Positions 38,156 through 47,400 of a stretch of 64,000 nucleotides of DNA are shown piece by piece. Origin of the DNA: Paracoccus sp. C2R09. GTDB lineage: Bacteria > Pseudomonadota > Alphaproteobacteria > Rhodobacterales > Rhodobacteraceae. The stretch spans positions 124,001 through 188,000 of the forward strand of contig NZ_JAHKQB010000010.1 in assembly GCF_018860625.1 (NCBI RefSeq), given 5' to 3'. The translations under genes and the position numbers were made by a program. Numbering within the stretch: the first letter of the stretch is position 1; each line of letters begins with the position of its first letter. The notes beneath the pieces are model-generated. The model did not search any database and was not told the origin of the DNA. It saw only the letters and a list, made by a program, of their open reading frames with translations.

Positions 38156-39343
38156 CTATCCATCATCCTCGGGCAGGCTGTCCAGCAGGAAGCCGACCAT
38201 GTTTCCACCCATGACCTTGGCGATCTGCGCCTCGGTCAGGCCCGCATCGATCAGCGCCTGTGTCAGTGCGGCAAGGTTTGCCGCGCCGAAGGGACTGTCC
38301 ACCGATCCGTCGTGATCCGAACCGAGCGAGACGTGATCCTCGCCCACAAGGCGGATCGCGGCCTTGATCGCGCCCGCGACATCGCCGGGCGTCGGGCCGC
38401 AGACGACATCCGACCAGAAGCCGATGCCGATCAGACCGCCCTTGTCCGCGATCGCGCGCACCAGGTCGTCGGACAGGTTGCGCGGGCCGGGGCAATGCCC
38501 CTGGATGCCGGTATGGGACAGGACCGGGCGCACACCGTCGATCTGCAGCACATCGCGGACCATCTGCGGGCTGGCATGGGCCAGATCCACGATCATCTGG
38601 CGTTCGACCATTCCGGACACGACCTGCCGCCCGAAATCCGACAGGCCCGCACCGGTGCCGCCTTCGCCGTGCAGGCTGCCGCCCAGTTCGTTGTCGAAGA
38701 AATGCGTCAGACCGATCAGGCGAAAGCCCGCATCGTACATCTCGTCCAGCGCGGCAATATCCCCTTCCAGCGGATGGCCGCCCTCGGACCCCAGAATCCC
38801 GCCCACCGTTCGTGCGCCCGCCTGCCTTGCGGCCAGCAGATCTGTCAGATCGCTGCGGGTCCTGATGACGCGCAGTGCCTCGGGGTCGCGGGTCGATGCA
38901 TCGCGCAATGCGCGCGCCTGCACCAATGCCCGCGCCTTGAGCGATGTCCAGGCCTGCACGGGTCGAAGCTGGCCGATGAACAGGGGCGTGATGTTGTCGG
39001 GCGCCTCGGCGCTGTTCTGGGCATAGTTCTGACCGCGGGGGCTTTTGGTGACCGTGGTGAAGACCTGCAGCGCGACATTGCCGTCTTGCAGGCGCGGAAT
39101 GTCGGTATGGCCGCGATCCACGCGGGTCAGCAGATCGCGGTCCCACAACAGCGCGTCGGAATGCCAGTCGCCGATGATCAACCCGTCATGCAGGGCCTGC
39201 GCCTCGGGGGTGATCTGCCAGCCGCCCTCGGGCATGGTCAGCGGGTTCATCCCGCGTTCGACATGACCGGGGGCCAGTGCGAAGAATGCCACGCCACCCG
39301 CCAGCATCAGCAGGCCGACGCCCGCCGCGATCCTTTTCCACAT
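38156..39343 (-). CDS. Periplasmic M19 dipeptidase with N-terminal anchor
   Basis: 395 residues from the ATG at 39343; a TTG start 12 bases upstream is possible. One N-terminal membrane segment (about 4-24) would secrete or anchor it. M19 metal ligands are present: HxD in IGDWHSDALL, Glu in GSEGGHPL, and His in VDLAHASP and LSHTGIQGH; LGSDHDGSVDSPF is the late substrate motif. It cleaves dipeptides, perhaps wall-derived. Co-transcribed with rbsD (3-base gap). This is the second M19 gene in the window; the copy near 31 kb lacks the anchor. Confidence 0.88.
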   Translation of the reverse strand: MWKRIAAGVGLLMLAGGVAFFALAPGHVERGMNPLTMPEGGWQITPEAQALHDGLIIGDWHSDALLWDRDLLTRVDRGHTDIPRLQDGNVALQVFTTVTKSPRGQNYAQNSAEAPDNITPLFIGQLRPVQAWTSLKARALVQARALRDASTRDPEALRVIRTRSDLTDLLAARQAGARTVGGILGSEGGHPLEGDIAALDEMYDAGFRLIGLTHFFDNELGGSLHGEGGTGAGLSDFGRQVVSGMVERQMIVDLAHASPQMVRDVLQIDGVRPVLSHTGIQGHCPGPRNLSDDLVRAIADKGGLIGIGFWSDVVCGPTPGDVAGAIKAAIRLVGEDHVSLGSDHDGSVDSPFGAANLAALTQALIDAGLTEAQIAKVMGGNMVGFLLDSLPEDDG

Positions 39344-39429
39344 GATCCCCCCCAAGGTCCCGATGGATCAGCATAGCGGCAGAATTGCCGCCTGTGCCAT
39401 GCTGAATGTCGGGGCGGGAAATCGAGCAG

Positions 39430-39461
39430 GCAAAAGGCCGCCCCCGCAGGGACGGCCTTTG
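39430..39461 (-). terminator. Terminator of pepF
   Basis: Imperfect hairpin with arms around ggccg/cggcc flanked by AAA/TTT; on the minus strand it ends in CCTTTTGC, 19 bases after the pepF stop. Confidence 0.6.
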
Positions 39462-39479
39462 CATCCGATGCGGTGCGCC

Positions 39480-41297
39480 TCAGTCCTCCAGGCGCTCCAG
39501 CTCGTCGATGAAGCCCTCGATCATGGACAGGCCCTTGTCCCAGAAGGCGGGGTCGGACGCATCCAGCCCGAAGGGGGCCAGCAGTTCCTTGTGATGCTTC
39601 GACCCGCCGGCCGCCAGCAGGTCGAAATATTTCTGCTGGAAGTCCGGCAGCCCGTCCTCGTATGCGGCATAGAGCGCATTCACCAGCCCGTCGCCGAAGG
39701 CATAGGCATAGACGTAGAAGGGCGTGTGCACGAAATGCGGGACATAGGTCCAGAAGGTCTCGTATCCCGGCATGTATTCGAAGACGGGGCCGAGGCTCTC
39801 GTGCTGGACCTCCATCCAGATGGCGTTGATGTCGTCAGGCGTCAGTTCACCCTGCGCACGGGCCGCATGCAGGCGGCATTCGAAATCGTAGAAGGCGATC
39901 TGGCGGACGACCGTGTTGATCATGTCCTCGACCTTGCCGGCCAGCAGGGCCTTGCGCTGCGCGGGCTCGGTCGTCCTGGCCAGAAGCGCACGGAAGGTCA
40001 GCATCTCGCCAAAGACCGAGGCCGTTTCGGCCAGCGTCAGCGGGGTCGAGGCCAGCAGTTCGCCCTGGTCGGCCGCCAGGCGCTGGTGGACGCCGTGACC
40101 CAGTTCATGCGCCAGCGTCATCACGTCGCGCGGTTTGCCCAGATAGTTCAGCATGACATAGGGATGCACCGTCGTGACGGTGGGATGCGCGAAGGCGCCC
40201 GGGGCCTTGCCGGGTTTCACGGCGGCGTCAATCCAGCCCTTGTCGAAGAACGGCTCGGCCAGATCCGCCAGCTTGGGCGAGAAGCCCGCATAGGCGTCCA
40301 GCACGGTCGCGCGCGCCTCGGTCCAGTCGATGGTCTTGGGCGCATCCGTCGGAAGGGGCGCGTTGCGGTCCCACACCTGCAGCTTGTCCAGACCCAGCCA
40401 TTTCGCCTTGAGCGCATAGTAGCGGTGCGACAGGCGCGGATAGGCGCTGGTGACGGCATTGCGCAGCGCCTCGACCACCTCGGGTTCGACATGGTTCGAC
40501 AGGTGGCGGCCGTGCTGGGGCGTGGGCATCTTGCGCCACTTGTCCTCGATGGCCTTTTCCTTGACCAGCGTGTTGTGGACGCGGGCAAACAGACCGACAT
40601 TCTTCTGGAACACTTGCGCCAATGCGCGGGCACCGGCCTCGCGCCGCGCGCGGTCGTGATCGGTCAGCAGGTTCAGCGTGGCTTCCAGGCCCAGTTCCTC
40701 GCCATCCACGTCGAAGGTCAGCGCGGCGGTCGTTTCGTCGAAGAGGCGGTTCCATGCGGCGGCGCCGACGACCGAATTGTCGTGCAGGAACTGCTCCAGC
40801 TCGTCCGACAGTTGGTGCGGGCGCATGGCGCGCATCCGGTCGAAGACGGGCTTGTAGCGGGCGGGACCGTTTTCGGCGGTAAAGACGGCCTCGTAGGTGG
40901 CGTCCGGGATGCGGTTGAACTCCAGGCTGAAAAACACGAGCGGCGTCGTGATCTCGGTCAGCCTGGCCTGCAGGTCGCCCATCATCTTGGCCCGCGCGGT
41001 GTCGGTCGTGTTCTGGTAATAGCGCAGCCCGGCATAGGACATGATGCGTCCGGCGATGATGTCGATCGATTCATAGAGCCGGATACAGGTCAGCATGCCC
41101 TCGGCGTCCAGTTCCGCCAGCTTGCCCTGGTAGGTCTGGGCGAAATCGCGGACCATCACGTCCAGACGCTCGATATCCGATTGCAGTTCGAGGCTGTCGG
41201 GACCGGGATAGAGATCGCTCAGATCCCATTCCGGCAGATCCCCGAAGGGCGTGCCCTTGACCTGTTCTGCGGCATCGTAAAGCGGTTCAGCGGCCAT
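39480..41297 (-). CDS. pepF: Oligoendopeptidase F (M3 family)
   Basis: 605 residues from the ATG at 41297, which has AAGGA eight bases upstream; a second ATG 18 bases earlier lacks a ribosome site. The zinc motif MTLAHELGHGVHQ lies near residue 390, with the third ligand Glu in TLAETASVFGEM downstream. The C-terminal YMPGYETFWTYVPHFVHTPFYVYAYAFGD is characteristic of M3B enzymes. It degrades peptides of about 7-17 residues in the cytosol. No signal peptide. It forms its own unit with a terminator. Confidence 0.95.
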   Translation of the reverse strand: MAAEPLYDAAEQVKGTPFGDLPEWDLSDLYPGPDSLELQSDIERLDVMVRDFAQTYQGKLAELDAEGMLTCIRLYESIDIIAGRIMSYAGLRYYQNTTDTARAKMMGDLQARLTEITTPLVFFSLEFNRIPDATYEAVFTAENGPARYKPVFDRMRAMRPHQLSDELEQFLHDNSVVGAAAWNRLFDETTAALTFDVDGEELGLEATLNLLTDHDRARREAGARALAQVFQKNVGLFARVHNTLVKEKAIEDKWRKMPTPQHGRHLSNHVEPEVVEALRNAVTSAYPRLSHRYYALKAKWLGLDKLQVWDRNAPLPTDAPKTIDWTEARATVLDAYAGFSPKLADLAEPFFDKGWIDAAVKPGKAPGAFAHPTVTTVHPYVMLNYLGKPRDVMTLAHELGHGVHQRLAADQGELLASTPLTLAETASVFGEMLTFRALLARTTEPAQRKALLAGKVEDMINTVVRQIAFYDFECRLHAARAQGELTPDDINAIWMEVQHESLGPVFEYMPGYETFWTYVPHFVHTPFYVYAYAFGDGLVNALYAAYEDGLPDFQQKYFDLLAAGGSKHHKELLAPFGLDASDPAFWDKGLSMIEGFIDELERLED

Positions 41298-41362
41298 GCG
41301 TCGGGTCCTTTCCATCTGTTGGCACAGATGTGGACCCTGATGGGCCGAACCGCAAGCCTTGG

Positions 41363-42172
41363 TCAGATCGTGGCGAAGGCCGGGGCATGGGCGATGGTGG
41401 TGCCATCCGGCAGATCGCCTGCGACCTGCAGGCAGGGCCCGGCATAGGGCGATTTCAGATCGGCGGGCCGGAATCCGAAGCGGGAATAATATGCCGGGTC
41501 GCCCAGCACCACGACCGGCCTATCCCCGGCGTGATCCAATGCGGCACGGATCAGGGCCGAGCCGATCCCCAGACCCTGCGCCCTGGGGTGAACCGCAACA
41601 GGTGCCAGCGCCAGCGCGGGACGGTCGGCGGCAATCGGCGACAACGCCAGATGGCCCAGCAGCCTGCCCGCGGCGATCGCCACCAGCGACAGCGAAAGGT
41701 CTTCGTCCGCGCGCAACTGCCGGACCAGGGCGGCCTCGGACGGGCCGTCGAATGCGGCGGCCAGCAGGCTGTCGATGGGATCGCGGTCGGATGGCTGTTC
41801 GGGGCGCAGCGCGGGCATGACCTCGTGCCGGTCGAAATCACGCGCGATCTGCGCCGTTTCATGGCCCCAGATGCTGTCCGCCGTCCGGGCCCGATGGGCC
41901 GCGAAGGCAGCTTCGTCGCGGAACAGTTCGGACAGGTGCCAGATCAGCGGATCGTCGTCCTGCCACAGATCGAAGCGCAGGTTCCCGGCCTCGGCGCGGC
42001 TGAGATCGACGTGATCCTGCACATGCCCGAGCACGGTCATCATCTGACCCGCATCGGCGCAGACCAGCCGCCCCGTCAGGGCGATCATCGGGGCGGGCAG
42101 GGCGACCGGCGCGCCACCGCCATCGCAATCATGCGGCCCGGTGGCGTGGTTCTGTCCGCAGGCGCAGGTCAT
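41363..42172 (-). CDS. Two-domain fusion: ABM-type monooxygenase domain plus GNAT acetyltransferase, with Cys/His-rich N-terminus
   Basis: 269 residues. The first 20 residues contain C3, C5, H9, H14 and C16 (TCACGQNH, then PHDC), a possible metal site. Residues about 28-115 resemble an antibiotic biosynthesis monooxygenase (ABM) domain: LTGRLVCADAGQMMTVLGH, GNLRFDLWQDDDP and FAAHRARTADSIWG. From about 120 follows a GNAT acetyltransferase close to YhbS: PSEAALVRQLRADEDLSLSLVA, AVHPRAQGLGIGSALI (acetyl-CoA loop) and YYSRFGFRPA. AAGGGG lies upstream. The fusion has no function I can name; the ABM part may be a small-molecule binder. Confidence 0.75.
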   Translation of the reverse strand: MTCACGQNHATGPHDCDGGGAPVALPAPMIALTGRLVCADAGQMMTVLGHVQDHVDLSRAEAGNLRFDLWQDDDPLIWHLSELFRDEAAFAAHRARTADSIWGHETAQIARDFDRHEVMPALRPEQPSDRDPIDSLLAAAFDGPSEAALVRQLRADEDLSLSLVAIAAGRLLGHLALSPIAADRPALALAPVAVHPRAQGLGIGSALIRAALDHAGDRPVVVLGDPAYYSRFGFRPADLKSPYAGPCLQVAGDLPDGTTIAHAPAFATI

Positions 42173-42232
42173 GTCGGCGATCCCCTTGTTCCGGCGGGCA
42201 GATTGCCCCGAAATCGCGGCAAGGGGAAGATG

Positions 42233-43756
42233 TCACACCGTCTTGCCCGCATCCATGCGCCGCAGGAAATCGGCAGCCTCGGCCTGGATCGTCCTGCGCT
42301 TGTCCGCGTCCATCCGGTCCCAGGTGCCATAGATGCGGCTGATGCGGGGGTTCCTTTCGAACCGTTCGCGGTGACGAACCAGGAAATCCCAATAGAGCAG
42401 GTTGAACGGGCAGGCATCCTGTCCCGTCTTGGCCGTCACCTTGTAGGCGCAATGCCTGCAGTAATCGGACATCCTGTTGATATAGTTGCCCGAACTGACA
42501 TAGGGCTTCGATCCGACGATGCCGCCATCGGCGAACTGGCTCATCCCAATGACATTGGGTGCCTCGACCCATTCATAGGCATCGACATAGACCTCCAGAT
42601 ACCATTCGTGGACCTGATGCGGGTCGATCCCTGCCAGCAGGGCGAAATTGCCGGTCACCATCAGGCGCTGGATGTGATGGGCATAGGCCAGACGCTGCGT
42701 CTGCCCCACCGCCTGCGACAGGCAGTTCATCCGGGTTTCGGCGCCCCAATACAGCGGCGGCAGATCGCGGTCGTGACCCAGTTCGTTCCGGTCGGTGTAA
42801 TCCGGCCCCTGCAGGAAATAGATGCCGCGCATGTATTCGCGCCACCCGAGGATCTGGCGGATGAACCCCTCGGCCGAATTAAGGCGCGCCTTGCCATCGG
42901 CATGGGCCCGGGCCACGCGGTCACAGACCTCGCGCGGGGACAGAAGGCCCGCATTGATATAGGCCGACAGGATCGAGTGGTGCAGATACGGATCGTCCTG
43001 CAGCATCGCATCCTGATAGGGGCCGAAATCGTCCAGCGAATGGTCGATGAAATGGCGCAGCACCTTCAGCGCCCCCGCCCGGTCGGTGGCATAGTTGAAG
43101 GGGCGCAGATCGCCGAAATTGTCGGGAAAGCGTTCCTCGACCAGGTCCAGCACCTTGGAGGTGATCTGGTCGGGTTCGAACCGCGGGGGGCCTTCGCGGA
43201 ACAGGTCGGCCGCGGCGGGCTTGCGGTTGTCGTGGTCATAGTTCCACTGCCCGCCCGCGGGTTCGCCATCCTCCATCAGCAGGCCGGTGCGGCGCCGCAT
43301 TTCTCGGTAAAACCACTCCATCCGCAATTCCTTGCGGCCCTCGGCCCAGCTTTCGAAATCGGCATGGCTGGCGAAAAAGCGGTCGTCGGGCAACTGGCGA
43401 ACGGGGATCGGCAGATAGGACAGGATGTCGATTAGCCGCCATTCGCCGGGTTCGGTCGCGATCACCTCGGATGCGCCATGTTCCGAGGCGCGGCGCAGCA
43501 GCTCTCCGCCGATCTTCTGGCTGTTTTCGGGATCGTCCAGTCGGGAATAGGCGACGGTGAACCCCTTGTCCTGCAGATGCGCCGCGAATTTGCGCATGGC
43601 TGCAAAGATGAAGGCGATCTTCTTGGGGTGGTGGCGGACATAGGATGCCTCGTCCATCACCTCGGCCATGACGACCACGTCGCCATCCTTCGCCTCGCGC
43701 AGCGCGGACAGATCGTCGGAGAGCTGATCGCCCAAAACCAGTATCAGTCGCGTCAT
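42233..43756 (-). CDS. phrB: FeS bacterial cryptochrome/(6-4) photolyase (PhrB type)
   Basis: 507 residues, the size of Agrobacterium PhrB. FeS-BCP proteins repair (6-4) photoproducts using light and carry FAD, a lumazine antenna and a 4Fe-4S cluster. Cluster ligands fit exactly: Cys345, Cys433, Cys436 and Cys449 have the same spacing (88, 3, 13) as the four ligands of Agrobacterium PhrB. Other family parts seen are LILVLGDQLS at the start, MEWFYREMRRRTGLLM, GFIRQILGWREYMRG and HHIQRLMVTGNFALL. AGGGGG precedes the ATG. Signalling rather than repair remains possible, as for the related Rhodobacter CryB. Confidence 0.93.
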   Translation of the reverse strand: MTRLILVLGDQLSDDLSALREAKDGDVVVMAEVMDEASYVRHHPKKIAFIFAAMRKFAAHLQDKGFTVAYSRLDDPENSQKIGGELLRRASEHGASEVIATEPGEWRLIDILSYLPIPVRQLPDDRFFASHADFESWAEGRKELRMEWFYREMRRRTGLLMEDGEPAGGQWNYDHDNRKPAAADLFREGPPRFEPDQITSKVLDLVEERFPDNFGDLRPFNYATDRAGALKVLRHFIDHSLDDFGPYQDAMLQDDPYLHHSILSAYINAGLLSPREVCDRVARAHADGKARLNSAEGFIRQILGWREYMRGIYFLQGPDYTDRNELGHDRDLPPLYWGAETRMNCLSQAVGQTQRLAYAHHIQRLMVTGNFALLAGIDPHQVHEWYLEVYVDAYEWVEAPNVIGMSQFADGGIVGSKPYVSSGNYINRMSDYCRHCAYKVTAKTGQDACPFNLLYWDFLVRHRERFERNPRISRIYGTWDRMDADKRRTIQAEAADFLRRMDAGKTV

Positions 43757-43770
43757 GGCACCCCCTGAAC

Positions 43771-43804
43771 GAAAGGGACGCGCAGGTTGCCCTGCGCGTT
43801 CCCC
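43771..43804 (-). terminator. Terminator of guaA
   Basis: A perfect 9-base-pair stem (acgcgcagg and its complement) with a 4-base loop, then CCCTTTCG on the minus strand, 16 bases after the guaA stop. It separates guaA from phrB. Confidence 0.7.
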
Positions 43805-43815
43805 AAGTTCTCAGG

Positions 43816-45375
43816 TCATTCCCACTCGATCGTGCCCGGGGGCTTCGAGGTGATGTCATAGGTGCAGCGGTTGATGCCCTTGACCTCGTTGATGATCCGC
43901 GTCGCGGTCTCGCCCAAGAATTCGTGGGTGAAGGGATAGTAATCCGCCGTCATCCCGTCGACCGAGGTCACGGCTCGCAACGCGCAGGCGTAATCGTAGG
44001 TCCGGCCGTCGCCCATCACGCCCACCGTGCGGACGGGAAGGATCGCGACGAAGGCCTGCCAGATCTCGTCATACAGGTCGTGCTTGCGGATCTGGTCGAT
44101 GAAGACCGCATCCGCCTTGCGCAGGATCTCCAGCTTCTCGCGGGTGATCTCGCCGGGGCAGCGGATGGCAAGGCCGGGGCCGGGGAAGGGGTGGCGACCG
44201 ATGAACTTGTCGGGCAGACCCAGCTCGCGGCCAAGGGCGCGGACCTCGTCCTTGAACAGTTCGCGCAGCGGCTCGACCAGCTTCAGGCCCATCTTCTCGG
44301 GCAGGCCGCCCACATTGTGGTGCGACTTGATCGTGACCGACGGCCCGCCCGAGAAGCTGACGCTCTCGATGACGTCGGGATAGAGCGTGCCCTGGGCCAG
44401 GAAATCCGCGCCCTCGATCTCTCCGGCATAGCGCTGGAAGACGTCAATGAACAGGCGACCGATGGTCTTGCGCTTGACCTCGGGGTCGGAAACCCCTTCC
44501 AGCGCGCCAAGGAACAGGTCGGCCTCGTTCGCGTGGATCAGCGGGATGTTGTAGTTGTCGCGGAACATCTCCACGACCTCTTCGGCCTCGTTCAGGCGCA
44601 GAAGGCCGTGATCGACGAAGACGCAGGTCAGCTGATCGCCGATCGCCTCGTGGATGAGGACGGCGGCGACGCTGCTGTCCACGCCGCCCGACAGGCCGCA
44701 GATGACCTTGCGGTCGCCCACCTGCTCGCGGATCTTGCGGATCGCCTCGTCCTTGTAGGAGGCCATGGTCCAGTCGCCGGTGAAGCCCGCCATCTTGACG
44801 AAGTTCTCCAGCATCTTGCGGCCATGGGGGGTGTGGTGAACCTCGGGGTGGAACTGCACCGCATAGAAGCGGCGCGCCTCGTCCGCGATCATCGCCAGCG
44901 GCGCGTTGGGCGAGGTGCCGATGACCTCGAAGCCCGGCGCGATGTCGGTCACGCGGTCGCCATGGCTCATCCAGACTTCCTCGCGGCCGGTCTCGAACAG
45001 GCCGGCGAAGATGCCGTCGCCCTTGTGGCCGGGCGCGGGTGCGATGAAGGCGCGACCGTATTCGGCGTGGTGGCCCGCCTCGACGCGGCCGCCCAGCTGT
45101 TCCATCATGACCTGCTGGCCATAGCAGATGCCGAAGACGGGGACGCCCAGCTCGAAGACCGCTTGCGGCGCGCGGGGGCTGCCGGTCTCGGTCACGCTGG
45201 CGGGGCCGCCCGACAGGATGATCGCGCGCGGGTCGATCTCGCGCAGCTTCTCGTCGGTCAGCAGATTGAAGGGATGGATTTCGCAGTAGACGTTCAGCTC
45301 GCGCAGGCGGCGCGCGATAAGCTGCGTCACTTGGCTGCCGAAGTCGATGATGAGAAGGCGCTGATGCTGGGTCAT
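43816..45375 (-). CDS. guaA: GMP synthase (glutamine-hydrolysing)
   Basis: 519 residues. It aminates XMP to GMP with glutamine and ATP. The N-terminal class I amidotransferase has the nucleophile in GICYGQQVM and the His-Glu pair in QFHPEVHH; the PP-loop of the synthetase domain is [10 protein letters not shown], and the C-terminal dimerisation domain ends [18 protein letters not shown]. Together with guaB at 4.6 kb it completes the guanine branch in this window. It is transcribed as a single gene, divergent from the CAP-domain lipoprotein. Confidence 0.98.
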   Translation of the reverse strand: MTQHQRLLIIDFGSQVTQLIARRLRELNVYCEIHPFNLLTDEKLREIDPRAIILSGGPASVTETGSPRAPQAVFELGVPVFGICYGQQVMMEQLGGRVEAGHHAEYGRAFIAPAPGHKGDGIFAGLFETGREEVWMSHGDRVTDIAPGFEVIGTSPNAPLAMIADEARRFYAVQFHPEVHHTPHGRKMLENFVKMAGFTGDWTMASYKDEAIRKIREQVGDRKVICGLSGGVDSSVAAVLIHEAIGDQLTCVFVDHGLLRLNEAEEVVEMFRDNYNIPLIHANEADLFLGALEGVSDPEVKRKTIGRLFIDVFQRYAGEIEGADFLAQGTLYPDVIESVSFSGGPSVTIKSHHNVGGLPEKMGLKLVEPLRELFKDEVRALGRELGLPDKFIGRHPFPGPGLAIRCPGEITREKLEILRKADAVFIDQIRKHDLYDEIWQAFVAILPVRTVGVMGDGRTYDYACALRAVTSVDGMTADYYPFTHEFLGETATRIINEVKGINRCTYDITSKPPGTIEWE

Positions 45376-45511
45376 GGGTGCGCTTTAAGCGCGCCCGCGC
45401 GGCCATGCAAGCGTTTCGCGCGTGCCGATTGCGGGAACCGCCACCCGATCGCCGGGTTGCTTCCGTGACGGACAGCAGACCGTTCCGCCAACGATCACAG
45501 AGGGTTCCGCC

Positions 45512-46024
45512 ATGATCCGTGCCGCAGTCACCGCAATCGCAGCCTTGGGGGCGCTTGGCGCCTGCGACCGATTTGCCCCGGAACCCGCCGCGGACCCGGT
45601 CGAACAGTCGCTGGCCGCCAGCTGCCAGGGTGATCCCGCGCTGGCCGAGCGTCTGAGCGTGGCGGTCGAGACCGCACGCCGGGCCGAGGGCAAGTCCGTG
45701 CCCGCCAGGTCGGCAGAGCTGGACCGGATCGCGCAATCCCATGCCTGCGACATGGCGCTGACGGGGCGTGCGGATGTCGCGGGGTCGAATGGCAGCAACG
45801 TGGTCGATCGGGCGCGCGCGGTCGGTTACCCCACCTGCGGCGTGGTGCAGCTGGTGGGGTCCGGCACATCGCCCGAAGGCATGGTCGCGAATTGGCTTGT
45901 GCCCGGCCCGAACCGTGAACAGGTCTTGGGTCAACTGTCCTTCGACATCGGCAGCGGCGTGGCGCGCGGCGCGGATGGCCGATTGTGGCACAGCGTGGTC
46001 CTGGGCAACGATTGCCGCGGATGA
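45512..46024 (+). CDS. CAP/SCP-domain lipoprotein
   Basis: 170 residues. Lipoprotein signal with GAC lipobox (Cys18), then a compact CAP domain: VETARRAEGKSVPARSAELDRIAQSHACDMALTG, SNVVDRARAVGYPTCG and GSGVARGADGRLWHSVVLG match the conserved strands and helices of the CAP/SCP family. The classic His/Glu pair is only partly kept. Likely an envelope protein exposed to the periplasm; the function of bacterial CAP proteins is largely unknown. GAGGG lies eight bases before the ATG. Confidence 0.8.
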   Translation: MIRAAVTAIAALGALGACDRFAPEPAADPVEQSLAASCQGDPALAERLSVAVETARRAEGKSVPARSAELDRIAQSHACDMALTGRADVAGSNGSNVVDRARAVGYPTCGVVQLVGSGTSPEGMVANWLVPGPNREQVLGQLSFDIGSGVARGADGRLWHSVVLGNDCRG

Positions 46025-46026
46025 AG

Positions 46027-46055
46027 AAGGGCGCCCGGATGGGGCGCCCTTTTCC
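46027..46055 (+). terminator. Terminator of the CAP-domain lipoprotein
   Basis: A perfect 10-base-pair stem (aagggcgccc and its complement) with a 5-base loop, ending in TTTT, 3 bases after the stop. It also faces the end of livM. Confidence 0.85.
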
Positions 46056-47390
46056 TTACCTCTCGGGCAGAAGCCCCCTTGGCGCGAAACGCAGCACCGC
46101 CAGCAGCACCGCGCCCATCGCGATGAAGCGCATATGCGGACTGCTGTCCAGCAGGTGCTCCTTCAACGGGCCCTCGGCCAGCGGGCCGGTCAGGACGGCG
46201 ATGGCGGCAGGGCCCCACACCTCGGCCTTGATCCACAGGAACCAGATCAGGACCGATCCCAGCACCGCGCCCCAGTTGTTGCCGGAACCGCCCACGATCA
46301 CCATCACCCAGATCAGGAAGGTATAGCGCAGCGGGTTGTAGCCCGTCGGCGCGACCAGCCCGTCCAGCGTCACCATCATCGCGCCCGCGATGCCGATCAC
46401 GGCCGATCCCAGCACGAAGACCTGCAGATGGCGGCGGGTGACGTTCTTGCCCATCGCGCGGGCGGCGGTTTCATTGTCGCGGATGGCGCGCATCATGCGG
46501 CCCCATGGCGATTTCAGCGCCAGTTCGGCCAGCAGGATCAGCACCAGCAGGACGACCAGGAACAGCGACATGTAGGACAGCTTGACCCAGATGCCCGACG
46601 CCTCGGTCGCCGAGAAACCCCAGCCCTGCGCAAAGGACAGGAAATCGGGGTTCTGCTGCAGATCGACCTCGTAGGCCACGGGCCGGGGGATGGCGGTGAT
46701 GTTCTTCACGCCGCGCGCCAGCCAATCCTCGTTCTTCATCACGGCGACGATGATCTCGCCTATGCCGAGCGTGGCGATGGCCAGGTAATCCGAGCGCAGC
46801 CCGAGGGCGACCTTGCCGATGCCCCATGCGGCCCCGGCGGCAAAGACCCCGCCCACGGCCCAGGACACGAGGACCGGCAGGCCCAATCCGCCGATATTGC
46901 CGTGGCGGGCGGGGTTGTTCCCCTCGATCGCCTGGACGGCGGGATCGAACAGGCCACGGAACAGGAAGAAGCCCACCAGCAGGACCAGCGCGACGACCCA
47001 GCCCTTGCGCGTCCGGTCCCAGGCAAGGCGCGACAGCGCCAGGATGCCCAGCCCCACGAACAGCGACAGGATCAGCCGGGGCCCGCCCGCGGACCACGCG
47101 CCTTCGACCGGGGGCAGCGATACCAGCACCGGTGCCAGCGCCCCCATCGCAAGGAAGCCCACGACGCCCACGTTGAACAGCCCGGCATAGCCCCATTGCA
47201 TGTTCACCCCAAGCGCGGTGATGGCCGAGATCAGCCCCATGTTCAGGATCGCGAGCGACGTGTTCCAGCTGCCCGAGAACATGCTGTTGCGGACGGTCCC
47301 CTCCAGCACGAACAGGACGGCCAGAACGGCAAAGAGCAGCGGCGCGCGCCACGGATTGGCGGATGCGGTTGCTTGACGATTGCTTGCCAT
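46056..47390 (-). CDS. livM: Branched-chain amino acid ABC transporter permease LivM
   Basis: 444 residues with about ten membrane helices. The core has GYAGLFNVGVVGFLAMGALA (LivM/LivH motif) and, near the end, AMGKNVTRRHLQVFVLGSAVIGIAGAMM, the coupling-helix region that contacts the ATPases. A soluble insert of about 50 residues (around 235-285, NITAIPRPVAYEVDLQQNPD) is likely periplasmic. It is the last gene of livGFHM, separated from livH by 10 bases. Confidence 0.93.
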   Translation of the reverse strand: MASNRQATASANPWRAPLLFAVLAVLFVLEGTVRNSMFSGSWNTSLAILNMGLISAITALGVNMQWGYAGLFNVGVVGFLAMGALAPVLVSLPPVEGAWSAGGPRLILSLFVGLGILALSRLAWDRTRKGWVVALVLLVGFFLFRGLFDPAVQAIEGNNPARHGNIGGLGLPVLVSWAVGGVFAAGAAWGIGKVALGLRSDYLAIATLGIGEIIVAVMKNEDWLARGVKNITAIPRPVAYEVDLQQNPDFLSFAQGWGFSATEASGIWVKLSYMSLFLVVLLVLILLAELALKSPWGRMMRAIRDNETAARAMGKNVTRRHLQVFVLGSAVIGIAGAMMVTLDGLVAPTGYNPLRYTFLIWVMVIVGGSGNNWGAVLGSVLIWFLWIKAEVWGPAAIAVLTGPLAEGPLKEHLLDSSPHMRFIAMGAVLLAVLRFAPRGLLPER

Positions 47391-47400
47391 GATGACCCCC

